Below are positions 8,416-16,275 of a stretch of 31,251 nt of DNA, piece after piece; positions within the stretch are counted from its first letter, which is position 1, and each line of letters starts with the position of its first letter. The DNA is taken from positions 1-31,251 of the forward strand of contig CAZPCA010000015.1 in assembly GCA_964584995.1 (NCBI GenBank), read 5' to 3'. Under the pieces are notes generated by a model that did no database searches, had not been told where the DNA came from, and worked only from the letters and a program-made list of their open reading frames with translations. The stretch comes from JAJTFW01 sp964584995. Its GTDB lineage: Bacteria > Bacteroidota > Bacteroidia > AKYH767-A > OLB10. The position numbers and the translations under genes were made by a program.

Positions 8416-9759
8416 TCAATAGGTGAGTAAGCCGCTGGCCTTGTCCAGGTCAATGCGGGCGATGATGGTTTCATAGAGCGTGTTGATGTAGTTGGCGTCT
8501 GCTTCCCGTTTGGCGCTTTCAGCGTCGACCACTTCAAGACTGGATCCTACTCCGCTTTCGTATTTGATTTTAGCCATCCGAGCGATCTCTTCGGCGAGGT
8601 CACGGTTTTTTTTGACGATGGTTAGGCTGGAGAGGTTGTTTTTGAAATTGGCAGTAGCCCCTTCCAGTTCAAGCTGGAATCCGTTTTTCATCTGTAGCAT
8701 CGAATTGTCTGTTTTTTGCAAAGACAATTTTGCCTGCGCCACCTGGCTTCTTTTCTGTAAGCCATCCCAGATGGGAATAGATAGTTTGGCACCTACAATG
8801 GTAGTAGGGAACCAGCGTAGTCCACTGTTGAATATATCAAAGGAATTGCGGGCATTGTTATAGCTGAATGCCCCGAACGCCGCGAACGTGGGAAGGTAGG
8901 ACGCTCTGTAGCGCTTCACCTCCATTTCCTGTAATCGGCGGGAGACAGAAACGAGTTGGAACTCCGGCCTGTTGTTTACGTCAACGGAGTCTGGGATGGT
9001 CACATTACCAATGGCCGGCTCTTCGATTTTATCCGTCAGGGTGATGGCTTCAGCACGGGGATAGTTCATCTGGAACTTAAGAAGGGCGTAGCTGATAAGC
9101 ACGTACCGCTCCAGTTTTTCTTTTTCCACCAGCAGGTTGTTGCGGGTGAGTTCCAATCGGTCTACGTCAATTTTTTCCACGAAGCCGGCTGCATACAGCG
9201 CACGCGTATCACTGAGTATTTTGTCTACGCGTTGTAAATTGGCTTCTATGATTTCCATCCGTGCATTCGCGACAAGCGCGCCGTAATAGGCCTTGCTCAC
9301 CTTGACGGCGGTTTCTGTTTTGGTCTGATGCGTTTGTTTGCGGCTCAATTCCTGAAAAGTTTTAGACGCTTGAAGTCCGATGATATACGTACCGTCAAAT
9401 AGAAGTTGAGATGCAGAGAAGCCGGCGGAAGCGCTGTATTGCTGGCCGAACTGAACAGGGAAAAAGGTTCCGGCTTCACCTCCGAAAAATTCTCCGGGAA
9501 CGAAACTGACCGGGATGTCGAGGAAGTTGTTCAATTCCGCGCTTGCTGCTATCTGCGGTGTTCCTATACCAAGTATTTCATTCACCTTTTGCTTTGAGAT
9601 TTGCTCATCCAGCTGTGCATTCAATACGCTGGATTCATGCTGCAACGCGTACGAAATGGCTTGCTGCAGACTGAATGAGGTTTCCTGAGCGACAGACGTT
9701 CCATGGTACATCGTCAGCAGAAAAATCAGGAGATGTTTGATAGTACGGCGTTTATTCAT
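8416..9759 (-). CDS. TolC-like outer-membrane efflux channel
   Basis: A 447-residue outer-membrane factor of the OEP/TolC family, forming the exit duct of the tripartite pump. The start at 9759 gives a signal peptide (MNKRRTIKHLLIFLLTMYHGTSVAQ); an in-frame ATG at 9786 would overlap the tetR gene and delay the signal. The mature protein has the duplicated OEP layout. Each half has long helices with heptad-like spacing (FSLQQAISYALQHESSVLNAQLDEQ; EEIARMAKIKYESGVGSSLEVVDAESAKREADANY), and strand segments such as FGQQYSASAGFSASQLLFDG form the barrel. The 'YESGVGSSLEVVDAE' element near the C-terminus is a recognisable family signature. It starts 23 bases after tetR ends. Confidence 0.93.
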   Translation of the reverse strand: MNKRRTIKHLLIFLLTMYHGTSVAQETSFSLQQAISYALQHESSVLNAQLDEQISKQKVNEILGIGTPQIAASAELNNFLDIPVSFVPGEFFGGEAGTFFPVQFGQQYSASAGFSASQLLFDGTYIIGLQASKTFQELSRKQTHQTKTETAVKVSKAYYGALVANARMEIIEANLQRVDKILSDTRALYAAGFVEKIDVDRLELTRNNLLVEKEKLERYVLISYALLKFQMNYPRAEAITLTDKIEEPAIGNVTIPDSVDVNNRPEFQLVSVSRRLQEMEVKRYRASYLPTFAAFGAFSYNNARNSFDIFNSGLRWFPTTIVGAKLSIPIWDGLQKRSQVAQAKLSLQKTDNSMLQMKNGFQLELEGATANFKNNLSSLTIVKKNRDLAEEIARMAKIKYESGVGSSLEVVDAESAKREADANYINTLYETIIARIDLDKASGLLTY

Positions 9760-9782
9760 AGTGGTGTGGATACTTGGTGATT

Positions 9783-10403
9783 TCATTCTTCTTCCGTAAG
9801 CTGCTTGTATTTGTTCAGCAATTTGTGCCCTTTCAGGGTACAGATGCCGTGGAGGTAGTGGTCGAGCAATTGAACCTGTACTTCGTGCATGCTCAATCGG
9901 TCATCGGTGTAGTACTGAGGGTGCATGGCCATTTCAATCTCCTCCAGGCGCAGGCGGGCCAGGATTTTTATGCTGAAGTCCATTCGGTATAGACCCTGTT
10001 TACGGCCTTTTTCCAGATTGGCAATGACCTGATTCATCACAATCTCTTCTTTGTATTGCCGGAACAACTGCCATCCCGCAGGATGGTATTTCTGAAGGTC
10101 GTAAAATTTGTTAGGGTTAGCGCGTGAAAAGGTATCGCTGGTGAATTGCATCATACGCACGATCTCCTCTACGGCATTTCGTGCGCTTTTAGTGGCTTCA
10201 TTGAACTTGGTTTGATGATCCTCTATTGTTCGTTGCACGAGGGTCAAGACCAATTCATTCTTGTCCTGGAAATGCTGATAAATGGTTTTTTTCGACATCC
10301 CCAGACTTTTGGAAATATCGTCCATGGTGACACTTTTGATGCCATAACGGTTGAACAATTCATCGGCAGCCGATAAAATGCGTATGTCTTGTTCCTGTTG
10401 CAT
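9783..10403 (-). CDS. TetR/AcrR-family transcriptional repressor of the efflux operon
   Basis: A 206-residue regulator with an N-terminal helix-turn-helix (about residues 5-50): 'RILSAADELFNRYGIKSVTMDDISKSLGMSKKTIYQHFQDKNELV', an almost textbook TetR DNA-binding domain. The remaining helical part would bind an inducer and is not assignable to a subfamily. I chose ATG 10403 over ATG 10418 because the latter sits beside the predicted -7 box (10416-10423) and could not be translated from that promoter. It is the first gene of the run with tolC, adaptor and pump genes. The inverted repeat over its own promoter suggests that it represses the whole unit, including itself, and is released by a pump substrate (inference). 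Confidence 0.93.
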   Translation of the reverse strand: MQQEQDIRILSAADELFNRYGIKSVTMDDISKSLGMSKKTIYQHFQDKNELVLTLVQRTIEDHQTKFNEATKSARNAVEEIVRMMQFTSDTFSRANPNKFYDLQKYHPAGWQLFRQYKEEIVMNQVIANLEKGRKQGLYRMDFSIKILARLRLEEIEMAMHPQYYTDDRLSMHEVQVQLLDHYLHGICTLKGHKLLNKYKQLTEEE

Positions 10404-10415
10404 GGGAAAGGTGCG

Positions 10416-10445
10416 CAAAACTATGGAAACTAATTTTGGTTACAA
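10416..10445 (-). promoter_or_regulatory. Promoter of the tetR-efflux operon
   Basis: On the minus strand, TTG (10443-10445) is followed by exactly 19 bases and then TAGTTTTG (10416-10423). This matches the Bacteroidota pattern TTG-N19-TAnnTTTG. Transcription would begin near 10411-10412, leaving a leader of about 8-9 bases before the ATG at 10403. Confidence 0.65.
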
Positions 10446-10452
10446 CGTTTCC
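10425..10452. promoter_or_regulatory. Candidate TetR operator: inverted repeat GGAAAC-N16-GTTTCC
   Basis: Perfect 6-base arms GGAAAC (10425-10430) and GTTTCC (10447-10452) span 28 bases. They cover the whole spacer and the TTG element of the tetR promoter, so a dimer bound here would block RNA polymerase. The placement and dyad form fit TetR-family operators. The 16-base centre has no further symmetry, so binding is inferred rather than shown. Confidence 0.5.
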
Positions 10453-10538
10453 GCCAAAAAATTGTTTGCTCCTGCGTAAAAAATCAAACACTGGTTGTGG
10501 AACAGGAGTTAGAACAGCAGCCTGGTAATCAGTACACT

Positions 10539-10865
10539 TTAACGTGAAGCGGAACGTTCTTCCGGCCGAATTTCAGGGAGTGCGGGCGCATCTTCCTTTG
10601 CCTGTGATGGGTCGGGCGTTGTGTTTTTTTCGCTTGCTTCCGGCGCAGGGTTTTCTATCTGACCAGCCTTCTCCACCTCGTACATGCCTTGCCGGATTTC
10701 ACTTTGTACACCGTTCATCGCATCTTTGAATTCGCGAATTCCTTTACCAAGTCCGCGGGCGAGACCGGGAATATTCTTGGAGCCAAAAAAAAGTAGAATG
10801 AACAGAAGTATGACGAGCAGTTCGCCGCCTCCCAGGCTCTCCAGAAAAATAATCATCCCTATCAT
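10539..10865 (-). CDS. tatA: Sec-independent (Tat) translocase subunit TatA/TatB family
   Basis: A 108-residue small membrane protein. A short hydrophobic helix (about residues 13-27, GELLVILLFILLFFG) is followed by the hinge 'FGSKNIPGLARGLGKGIREFKDAMNG', the family's amphipathic helix, then a charged, Pro/Glu-rich tail. It would oligomerise in the inner membrane and, with TatC, export folded proteins bearing twin-arginine signals; tatC is not in this window. The second Met (residue 4, 10856) is also a possible start. It is the last gene of the leftward run from hpt, 63 bases after the phosphatase gene, but has its own -7 box at 10873-10880. A Tat-like N-terminus is found on the pirin encoded two genes upstream. 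Confidence 0.92.
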   Translation of the reverse strand: MIGMIIFLESLGGGELLVILLFILLFFGSKNIPGLARGLGKGIREFKDAMNGVQSEIRQGMYEVEKAGQIENPAPEASEKNTTPDPSQAKEDAPALPEIRPEERSASR

Positions 10866-10872
10866 CTCGTTG

Positions 10873-10880
10873 CAAAGTTA
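10873..10880 (-). promoter_or_regulatory. -7 promoter box (TAACTTTG) before tatA
   Basis: TAACTTTG on the minus strand matches TAnnTTTG exactly, and the following C (TTTGC) is common in Bacteroidota promoters. No clear TTTG lies 19 bases upstream. The start codon at 10865 is seven bases from the end of the box, giving a very short leader. Confidence 0.5.
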
Positions 10881-10928
10881 ACGATTGTCCCTGCTTTTTC
10901 CCTTGATCACCGTTTCATCTTCGCTTTG

Positions 10929-12572
10929 TCAGCGCACCAGGGCGTCGATTTTTCTGCCTGTACAGGCATTCGGAAGCGTAATCTGAAGCATGAAGGCAAG
11001 GGTAGGGGCGATGTCGGTGATGTGTACCTCATCGGCCGTACTGCCGGACGGTATTTTCCATCCGTACCAAAACAAAGGCACATGGGCATCGTAACTGAAG
11101 GGGGATCCGTGGGTGGTGCCGCAAGTCCTTTCCGGACCATAGAGGGGATCCGTCCAGCCGGCTTTGTACAACACACATACATGCCCGCTGCGCAATGGGC
11201 ATAGTCCCGCCTGTATGCGCTCGGCTAAGAGTCCTGAAGGCCGGCATTTTTCAAGGTCGCAGGAGGTGTATGTCTGGTAAACTCCCTCTACAGTTCGTCG
11301 AACGAACTGAGCGGTGCTGGCCGCAATTTCACAAACGGAGAGTCCCATGCTTTCCGCCAATGCTTCATCCAGGTAGACCTGGTCGTTGATTATGCACCGC
11401 ATCAACCCGGGTGCCCCATAGGTTTTTTGTAGCCAATAGCGTACAGTATCCTGTAAAGCGGCGGACGAGGAGAAGCCAGCTTCCAGCTGCTGGTCCTTTA
11501 GGAATTTCGGATTTTCCGCGCAGGCGTGGTCTGCCGTCAGAAACAGTAGGTATTGCTTTTCCCCGATCCTGTTGTCCAGAAATTGCAGGAGGTCGGCGAT
11601 GTCTTTGTCTAAACGGATGTAGGCATCTTCCGTTTCTACTGCGTTGGGACCGAATTGGTGTCCGATGTAGTCTGTCGCAGAAAAACTGATGGCAAGGAAG
11701 TCAGGGATTGCATCGTCTCCCATGTTTTCCCCGGCAATCGCCGCCAGGGCAAGGTCCTTGGTCATGGTGTTGCCGTAAGGTACTTTGCGTATCAGGTCGT
11801 AGTTGCTGCCGCGCAGGGCAGGCAGGTCGTGAGGAAAAATGGGGGCCTTTTCACCTGAGAAGGGAGCCTCGTACGGGCTATCGTCCGGGTCGCTCTCCGT
11901 CATATCTCGGAGGCTAACACTGGTCTTCCAGGGCTTGGATAGGTACTCGTCGGGCCAGCGTCGCTCATTGAAAGCGATGAGCCATGGCGGCAATTCGTTA
12001 CGGTACCAGGAGCTGGTGATCCAGTTGCCGCTGCTGCCATCGAACCAATAGGCGGCATCTGCGCTGCGTCCGGCAGGAAGGATGGCTCCACGGTCCTTCA
12101 GCGAAATACCAATCACTTTGGCTTTCATCTGATGGCTCAGTTTGAGTTGGTCGGTGATGGTGGTCGTGAGCAGCCGCGAAGGAGACATCTTGCCTGCAGC
12201 ACTCGATGACCCTACTCCTGTTACCGATGGATCATAGGCGCAATAAACAGTATCGCCGGACTTTTCATCGTACCAGTCGTTGCCCGCTATACCATGAACA
12301 GAAGGCGTAGTGCCTGCATAAATGCTGGCATGGCCTGGTCCAGTATATGTCGGAGCGTAATTGTACTGTGTATTACGGCAGTGGAATCCATCCTTGAGCA
12401 GTCGCTTGAATCCGCCATCGCCCAGCTTGTTCCAAAAGCGCTGCACATAATCAGGGCGCATCTGGTCGACCACCACGCCCACCACGAGACGGGGTCGGGT
12501 TTCATCGGGTGTTTGTGCGTCAACGTGTAAGGTGAACAGGACAATAGACAGAAGTGCCGTACGTTTTTTCAT
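10929..12572 (-). CDS. PafA-type alkaline phosphatase (alkaline phosphatase superfamily)
   Basis: A 547-residue exported phosphatase/phosphodiesterase. ATG 12572 gives the signal peptide MKKRTALLSIVLFTLHVDAQ; an ATG six codons upstream would spoil it. Metal ligands and catalytic groups of the PafA family are recognisable: Asp in VVVDQMRPDY (D36); the nucleophile Thr region NYAPTYTGPGHASIYAG (71-87); the Lys/Arg phosphate binders in SLKDRGAILPAG; Asp and His in SATDYIGHQFGP; Asp-His in LFLTADHACAENP; and the late His in PFSYDAHVPLFWYG. This K-x-R arrangement distinguishes PafA-like phosphate monoesterases from E. coli PhoA. The role is likely phosphate release from organic esters in the periplasm. 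It lies 24 bases after the pirin gene, and a -7 box overlaps that gap. Confidence 0.9.
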   Translation of the reverse strand: MKKRTALLSIVLFTLHVDAQTPDETRPRLVVGVVVDQMRPDYVQRFWNKLGDGGFKRLLKDGFHCRNTQYNYAPTYTGPGHASIYAGTTPSVHGIAGNDWYDEKSGDTVYCAYDPSVTGVGSSSAAGKMSPSRLLTTTITDQLKLSHQMKAKVIGISLKDRGAILPAGRSADAAYWFDGSSGNWITSSWYRNELPPWLIAFNERRWPDEYLSKPWKTSVSLRDMTESDPDDSPYEAPFSGEKAPIFPHDLPALRGSNYDLIRKVPYGNTMTKDLALAAIAGENMGDDAIPDFLAISFSATDYIGHQFGPNAVETEDAYIRLDKDIADLLQFLDNRIGEKQYLLFLTADHACAENPKFLKDQQLEAGFSSSAALQDTVRYWLQKTYGAPGLMRCIINDQVYLDEALAESMGLSVCEIAASTAQFVRRTVEGVYQTYTSCDLEKCRPSGLLAERIQAGLCPLRSGHVCVLYKAGWTDPLYGPERTCGTTHGSPFSYDAHVPLFWYGWKIPSGSTADEVHITDIAPTLAFMLQITLPNACTGRKIDALVR

Positions 12573-12577
12573 CACGG

Positions 12578-12585
12578 CAAAAATA
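12578..12585 (-). promoter_or_regulatory. -7 promoter box (TATTTTTG) before the PafA-type phosphatase gene
   Basis: The minus strand reads GTGTATTTTTGCC, containing TATTTTTG (TAnnTTTG). The same 13-mer precedes purK on the opposite strand. The box ends five bases from the start codon at 12572. The region where a -33 element would lie is inside the pirin gene and shows no TTTG. Confidence 0.45.
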
Positions 12586-12596
12586 CACAAGCCCGC

Positions 12597-13469
12597 TCAG
12601 ATGCTCATCGGTACTTCCATCAGCAGGACCTCGGCATCTGCGCTGGCCTTCAGCCGAATGGAGTCGATGTCCCAGAGCCCATATCCATCGCGTGCCTCCA
12701 GAGCCTGGTCATTGATTTCCAAAGAGCCCTTCAGGACGAAGGCATACACTCCATTGCTTTTCCTGTGGAGGGAGTAATCGATGGTCTTGCCTTTGTCGAG
12801 TTGACCGATGTGAAACCAGGCATCCTGGTGTATCCATACCCCGTCGTCCTCTGCCGAGGGGGATAGGATTTGCTGCAAGCGGTTGTGACGGTCTTTCAGC
12901 TGCAGACTGAGCTGGTCGTAGCGGGGTTGTACGTTCTTCTTGTTGGGGAAGAGCCAGATCTGCAAAAACTTGACGGGTTTGTCTTTGTTGCGGTTGTATT
13001 CACTGTGTTGTATTCCCGTGCCGGCACTCATCACCTGAATGTCACCGTTGCGGATCACCGTGGTGTTGCCCATACTGTCGCGGTGCTCCAGATCTCCCTC
13101 CAGCGGAATGGAGATGATTTCCATGTTGTCGTGCGGATGGGTTCCGAAACCCATGCCCGGAGCAACGATGTCGTCGTTGAGTACGCGCAAAACGCCGAAG
13201 TGCATGCGCTCAGGATTGTAATAGCTGGCGAAGCTGAAGCTGTGTTTGGTCTTGAGCCAGCCGTGGTCGGCTCCTCCGCGTGAATCTGCTTTGTGTAAAA
13301 TGCTATTGGCCATATTGAGCGGTTTTTCTGCCGGTAGATGATTGAAGCCGATTACCTCCAGTGGGCGGAGTTCATCGATATTGTTCTCGAGCACCTTTCC
13401 CAGTGCTGCGGATGCTGCGAACATTCCTGTTCCGAGCAATCCCTTACGAAGAAACGATTTTCGGTTCAT
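12597..13469 (-). CDS. Pirin-family cupin protein with an export-like N-terminus
   Basis: A 290-residue bicupin. The N-terminal cupin keeps the iron ligands H111, H113 (GFGTHPHDNMEI), H155 and E157 (SAGTGIQHSEYN), with the pirin hallmark 'EGDLEHRDSMGN'. Pirins include quercetinase-like dioxygenases and redox-sensing regulators; the activity here cannot be assigned. What is odd is the first 25 residues, MNRKSFLRKGLLGTGMFAAS. They have an N-R-K-x-F-L-R-K core followed by a hydrophobic stretch, close to a twin-arginine signal (S/T-R-R-x-F-L-K) but with Lys in place of the second Arg. Most pirins have no signal. The gene sits 58 bases after the DUF2490 gene and 24 before the phosphatase gene, in the run that ends with tatA. 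Confidence 0.9.
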   Translation of the reverse strand: MNRKSFLRKGLLGTGMFAASAALGKVLENNIDELRPLEVIGFNHLPAEKPLNMANSILHKADSRGGADHGWLKTKHSFSFASYYNPERMHFGVLRVLNDDIVAPGMGFGTHPHDNMEIISIPLEGDLEHRDSMGNTTVIRNGDIQVMSAGTGIQHSEYNRNKDKPVKFLQIWLFPNKKNVQPRYDQLSLQLKDRHNRLQQILSPSAEDDGVWIHQDAWFHIGQLDKGKTIDYSLHRKSNGVYAFVLKGSLEINDQALEARDGYGLWDIDSIRLKASADAEVLLMEVPMSI

Positions 13470-13527
13470 GACTTTTCAACAATTAAACGGTAAAGAGTGT
13501 TTTTGCAATTATACGATCTTCCTGCAA

Positions 13528-14208
13528 TCAGTCGTGCAGTTTTAACTGCTGAAGAATGGAAATCACAATCTGTGGACGTGTGCTTTTTTCCAGCATCTGC
13601 CACATATAGCTGCATTCGGCCCGAAGGTTTTTGTGCAAGACATAGCCGATTCCAGCTGCACTTCGGTTCCTGTCAAAGGCAGGTGATCGGTCGTTGATGA
13701 AAATCTCATCCATCAGCACCATATACAGGCTGTGCGGTTCCATCACCGGTTTATTCAGCGGGATTTGCAGGTAGAGCTGGTAGCGGAAGCGGAAATTATT
13801 GCGGTTGCTGAAGAACCGCTCCTCGACCCTGTAGCGATGACTCATGAACAAACGGCCGGTATGCTGGCGGAATACGACCTGCTGGTGGAAACGTCTTTCT
13901 TCAACATCGGTTTTTTCGTCTGTGCCGGAAATATACGGGGCCGTGTAAGCCCAGGCAAAGCCTCCCATGACTTGTACATTGCCACCGGGTAAATTGTAGT
14001 AGATGCCTCCTCTCAACAGGATCTGCTCGAGATCATCCAGCGCATTGTAGCTGCGCTGGTTCAGGTCGAAATTGATACCTGTCTTTTCGGAGAAGTGTAC
14101 GGTGCCGTTGTAGACTTTCCAGCAGCCCAGGGGGGAGTCCTGTGCATCAAGATGCAGCGGCCACTGGAACATGGCGGCAAGTAGAAGGTGTAGAAGGTTT
14201 TTTTTCAT
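13528..14208 (-). CDS. DUF2490 family protein, probable outer-membrane protein
   Basis: A 226-residue protein with a signal peptide (MKKNLLHLLLAAMFQWPLHLDAQ). The body has the alternating aromatic/polar pattern of an outer-membrane beta-barrel (YNALDDLEQILLRGGIYYNL; FHQQVVFRQHTGRLFMSHRYRVEERFF; FRFRYQLYLQIPL). The run 'RVEERF ... NNFRFRYQL ... PLN' and the ending 'RPQIVISILQQLKLHD' fit DUF2490, a family confined mainly to Bacteroidota, of unknown function. Its first four bases (ATGA) overlap the end of crcB, so the two are translationally linked. Nothing in the sequence indicates what, if anything, the barrel transports. Confidence 0.82.
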   Translation of the reverse strand: MKKNLLHLLLAAMFQWPLHLDAQDSPLGCWKVYNGTVHFSEKTGINFDLNQRSYNALDDLEQILLRGGIYYNLPGGNVQVMGGFAWAYTAPYISGTDEKTDVEERRFHQQVVFRQHTGRLFMSHRYRVEERFFSNRNNFRFRYQLYLQIPLNKPVMEPHSLYMVLMDEIFINDRSPAFDRNRSAAGIGYVLHKNLRAECSYMWQMLEKSTRPQIVISILQQLKLHD

Positions 14209-14579
14209 TTAACAAGACTCCATGCAGCCCAGCAGGCCAGCAGGCAGGATAGAATACTGAGCAGTGTATACGCAAGGGCGATGCCGGTGTTACCCTGTCT
14301 GATAAGGTTCAAACTTTCCAGAGTGAAAGTAGAAAAGGTGCTGAGCCCGCCACAGAAGCCTGTACCCAGCAATAAGCGTTGTTGTTCGTAGCTGCCGGGT
14401 TTGAGCAATGCGAGTGCGGCGATAAAGCCCAGCAGGGCAGAGGCTCCTACATTGGCCGCCAGGGTTGGCCAGGGCCAGGCAGCACGATCGGCTGAACGCA
14501 AGCTAACGGAGAGGAAGTACCGCAATGCGCTGCCTAAACCACCACCGATGAAAACCAGTGTTACTTCTTTGATTGTCAT
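14205..14579 (-). CDS. crcB: Fluoride ion channel CrcB/FluC
   Basis: A 124-residue four-helix membrane protein that exports fluoride as a dual-topology dimer. Family motifs are clear: GGGLGSALRYFLS at the N-terminus, 'LAANVGASALLGF' with the conserved Asn of helix 2, and GFCGGLSTFSTFTLE carrying the Phe residues of the ion path. The length is typical. No fluoride riboswitch is visible upstream; the gene is embedded in the run, nine bases after the PAP2 phosphatase gene, and overlaps the DUF2490 gene by four bases. Confidence 0.95.
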   Translation of the reverse strand: MTIKEVTLVFIGGGLGSALRYFLSVSLRSADRAAWPWPTLAANVGASALLGFIAALALLKPGSYEQQRLLLGTGFCGGLSTFSTFTLESLNLIRQGNTGIALAYTLLSILSCLLACWAAWSLVK

Positions 14580-14588
14580 ACTGCATCT

Positions 14589-15155
14589 TCATTTTTTTAC
14601 TGTTATCCAACCGACAATGCTCGACAGCATCAGGGCAAAGATGAATCCCAGCAACCATCCCCCAAGAATATCGAGCGGGTAATGGGCGGCCATGTACATC
14701 CTGCTGTAAGCGTTCAGGGCGACAAAAATCACAAGTGCCCCACGCAGGTAATTGTTCTTTCGGGGAAGCGTCAGCCATAAAAACACCGCCAGCGCCATGG
14801 TGTTGGCCGCATGGGAGCTTACGAAGCCGTATTGTCCGCCACAGATATTGTCCACCAGCTGCACTAACTCTTGGATGTCCGGTTCATGACAGGGGCGAAG
14901 GCGGCAGGTGGTGTTTTTGAGCAGGGTGGAAACCTGGTCGGTGCAGGTGATCATGAAAGCGATGGCCGGTACTACAATGAGTGCTTTTCGTTTCATCTGC
15001 CGGTAAACGACAAACAGCAACAGCGCATAGAAGGGTATCCAGGTGAATTTGTAGCTGGACCAATAGCAAATGGTATCGAGCAGCGGATGCCGGGCTCCAT
15101 TGACTGCCAGCAGCAGGTCTGTATCTAGTGTGCGCAGCAGTTCGGGCAATTGCAT
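14589..15155 (-). CDS. PAP2-family membrane phosphatase
   Basis: A 188-residue integral membrane acid phosphatase with several hydrophobic segments. The three catalytic motifs are present: K80...R87-P88 (KNTTCRLRP), S113-S114-H115 (FVSSHAANT; Ser and Ala replace the Pro and Gly flanking the more usual PSGH), and S151-R...H158...D162 (SRMYMAAHYPLD). Family members dephosphorylate lipid phosphates such as phosphatidylglycerol phosphate or undecaprenyl pyrophosphate on the outer face of the inner membrane; which one applies here is unknown. It lies three bases after obg and nine before crcB, so co-transcription is very likely. Confidence 0.92.
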   Translation of the reverse strand: MQLPELLRTLDTDLLLAVNGARHPLLDTICYWSSYKFTWIPFYALLLFVVYRQMKRKALIVVPAIAFMITCTDQVSTLLKNTTCRLRPCHEPDIQELVQLVDNICGGQYGFVSSHAANTMALAVFLWLTLPRKNNYLRGALVIFVALNAYSRMYMAAHYPLDILGGWLLGFIFALMLSSIVGWITVKK

Positions 15156-15158
15156 CGC

Positions 15159-16193
15159 TTACGTTCGGTTGAGGAAGGAGCGTTCGTTCATCTGCTCCCA
15201 CAATACATCCTTCAATTCTGAAATTCCCTTGCCGGCTACTGCCGAAATGAAAAGTACGGGAACGGCTGATCCGTTGCTTTGATGGTCGACCGGCAATTCC
15301 TGCTGCAGTGCCTCGGTGAGTTCCTGGTCGATCATATCGCATTTGGTGATTGCAATCACCCGGTTTTTGTCGAGTAGTTCCGGGTTGTGCAGCTTGAGCT
15401 CATTCATCAGGATCTGGTACTCCTGCCGGATATCGCGGGTGTCCACGGGAATCATGAACAGTAAAACGGAATTCCGTTCGATGTGACGCAGAAATCGCGA
15501 GCCTAGTCCTTTGCCGGCATGGGCTCCTTCAATGATGCCGGGTATGTCAGCCATCACGAAGGACTTGCTGTCGCGGTAGCGTACCATGCCCAGGTTCGGT
15601 ACGAGGGTAGTGAAGGGATAATCGGCTATTTCGGGCCTTGCAGCTGATACCACAGACAGCAAAGTGCTTTTCCCGGCATTGGGGAACCCGACCAGACCTA
15701 CATCGGCCAGGAGTTTGAGCTCAAGTATCTTCCATTCTTCGAGCCCGGGTTCGCCTGGTTGAGCGAAGCGGGGTGTCTGTACGGTCGAAGATTTGAAAAA
15801 TGCATTCCCCTTACCACCGCGACCGCCGGGAACCAGGACTTCCTCCTGGCCCTCTACTTCGATTTCAAAATGTTTTTCTCCGGTCTCTGCATCTCTGGCG
15901 ACAGTCCCAATCGGAACTTCCAGGATGATATCCTCTCCGTCTGCTCCGGTCTTTAATGAACTTCCGCCGGATTCGCCGGGCTCGGCGATGACATGTTTTC
16001 TGTATTTCAGGTGCAGCAAGGTCCATAGTTGAGCGTTACCGCGCACGATGATGTTCCCGCCATGTCCGCCGTCTCCACCATCGGGTCCGCCCTTAGCGGT
16101 GAGTTTATCACGGTGAAGGTGTACCGCACCGGCCCCACCTGCTCCGCTGCGACAGCAGATTTTCACATAATCTACAAAATTTGATCCTGACAT
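15159..16193 (-). CDS. obg: GTPase Obg/CgtA, ribosome assembly factor
   Basis: A 344-residue essential GTPase acting in late 50S subunit assembly and stress response. The glycine-rich Obg fold covers residues 1-158 (SGAGGAGAVHLHRDK, GGPDGGDGGHGGNI, PGGRGGKGNAFF). The G domain follows, with G1 GFPNAGKS (169-176), the switch region YPFTTLVPN, G3 DIPGIIEGAHAGKGLG and G4 TKCD (283-286). There is no C-terminal OCT extension, as usual in Bacteroidota. It is transcribed after adk with an 82-base gap and before the PAP2 gene. Confidence 0.97.
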   Translation of the reverse strand: MSGSNFVDYVKICCRSGAGGAGAVHLHRDKLTAKGGPDGGDGGHGGNIIVRGNAQLWTLLHLKYRKHVIAEPGESGGSSLKTGADGEDIILEVPIGTVARDAETGEKHFEIEVEGQEEVLVPGGRGGKGNAFFKSSTVQTPRFAQPGEPGLEEWKILELKLLADVGLVGFPNAGKSTLLSVVSAARPEIADYPFTTLVPNLGMVRYRDSKSFVMADIPGIIEGAHAGKGLGSRFLRHIERNSVLLFMIPVDTRDIRQEYQILMNELKLHNPELLDKNRVIAITKCDMIDQELTEALQQELPVDHQSNGSAVPVLFISAVAGKGISELKDVLWEQMNERSFLNRT

Positions 16194-16275
16194 GCCGCGG
16201 TGAATGGAAGTGTTAGTGAGCGATTGAAGTGTACGACTGCGCAGGTTGAAGTCTGGCTATCGGGAAGCTGATTTA

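Noticed and set aside
10446..10500. A CTCCTG...CAGGAG pairing with a nearby T-run as a tatA terminator
   Set aside because: The loop would be about 28 bases with only a 6-base stem, and the region is also the tetR promoter; too weak to call.
14580..14588. A fluoride riboswitch for crcB
   Set aside because: Only nine bases separate crcB from the preceding gene, and no riboswitch-like fold was seen within the run.
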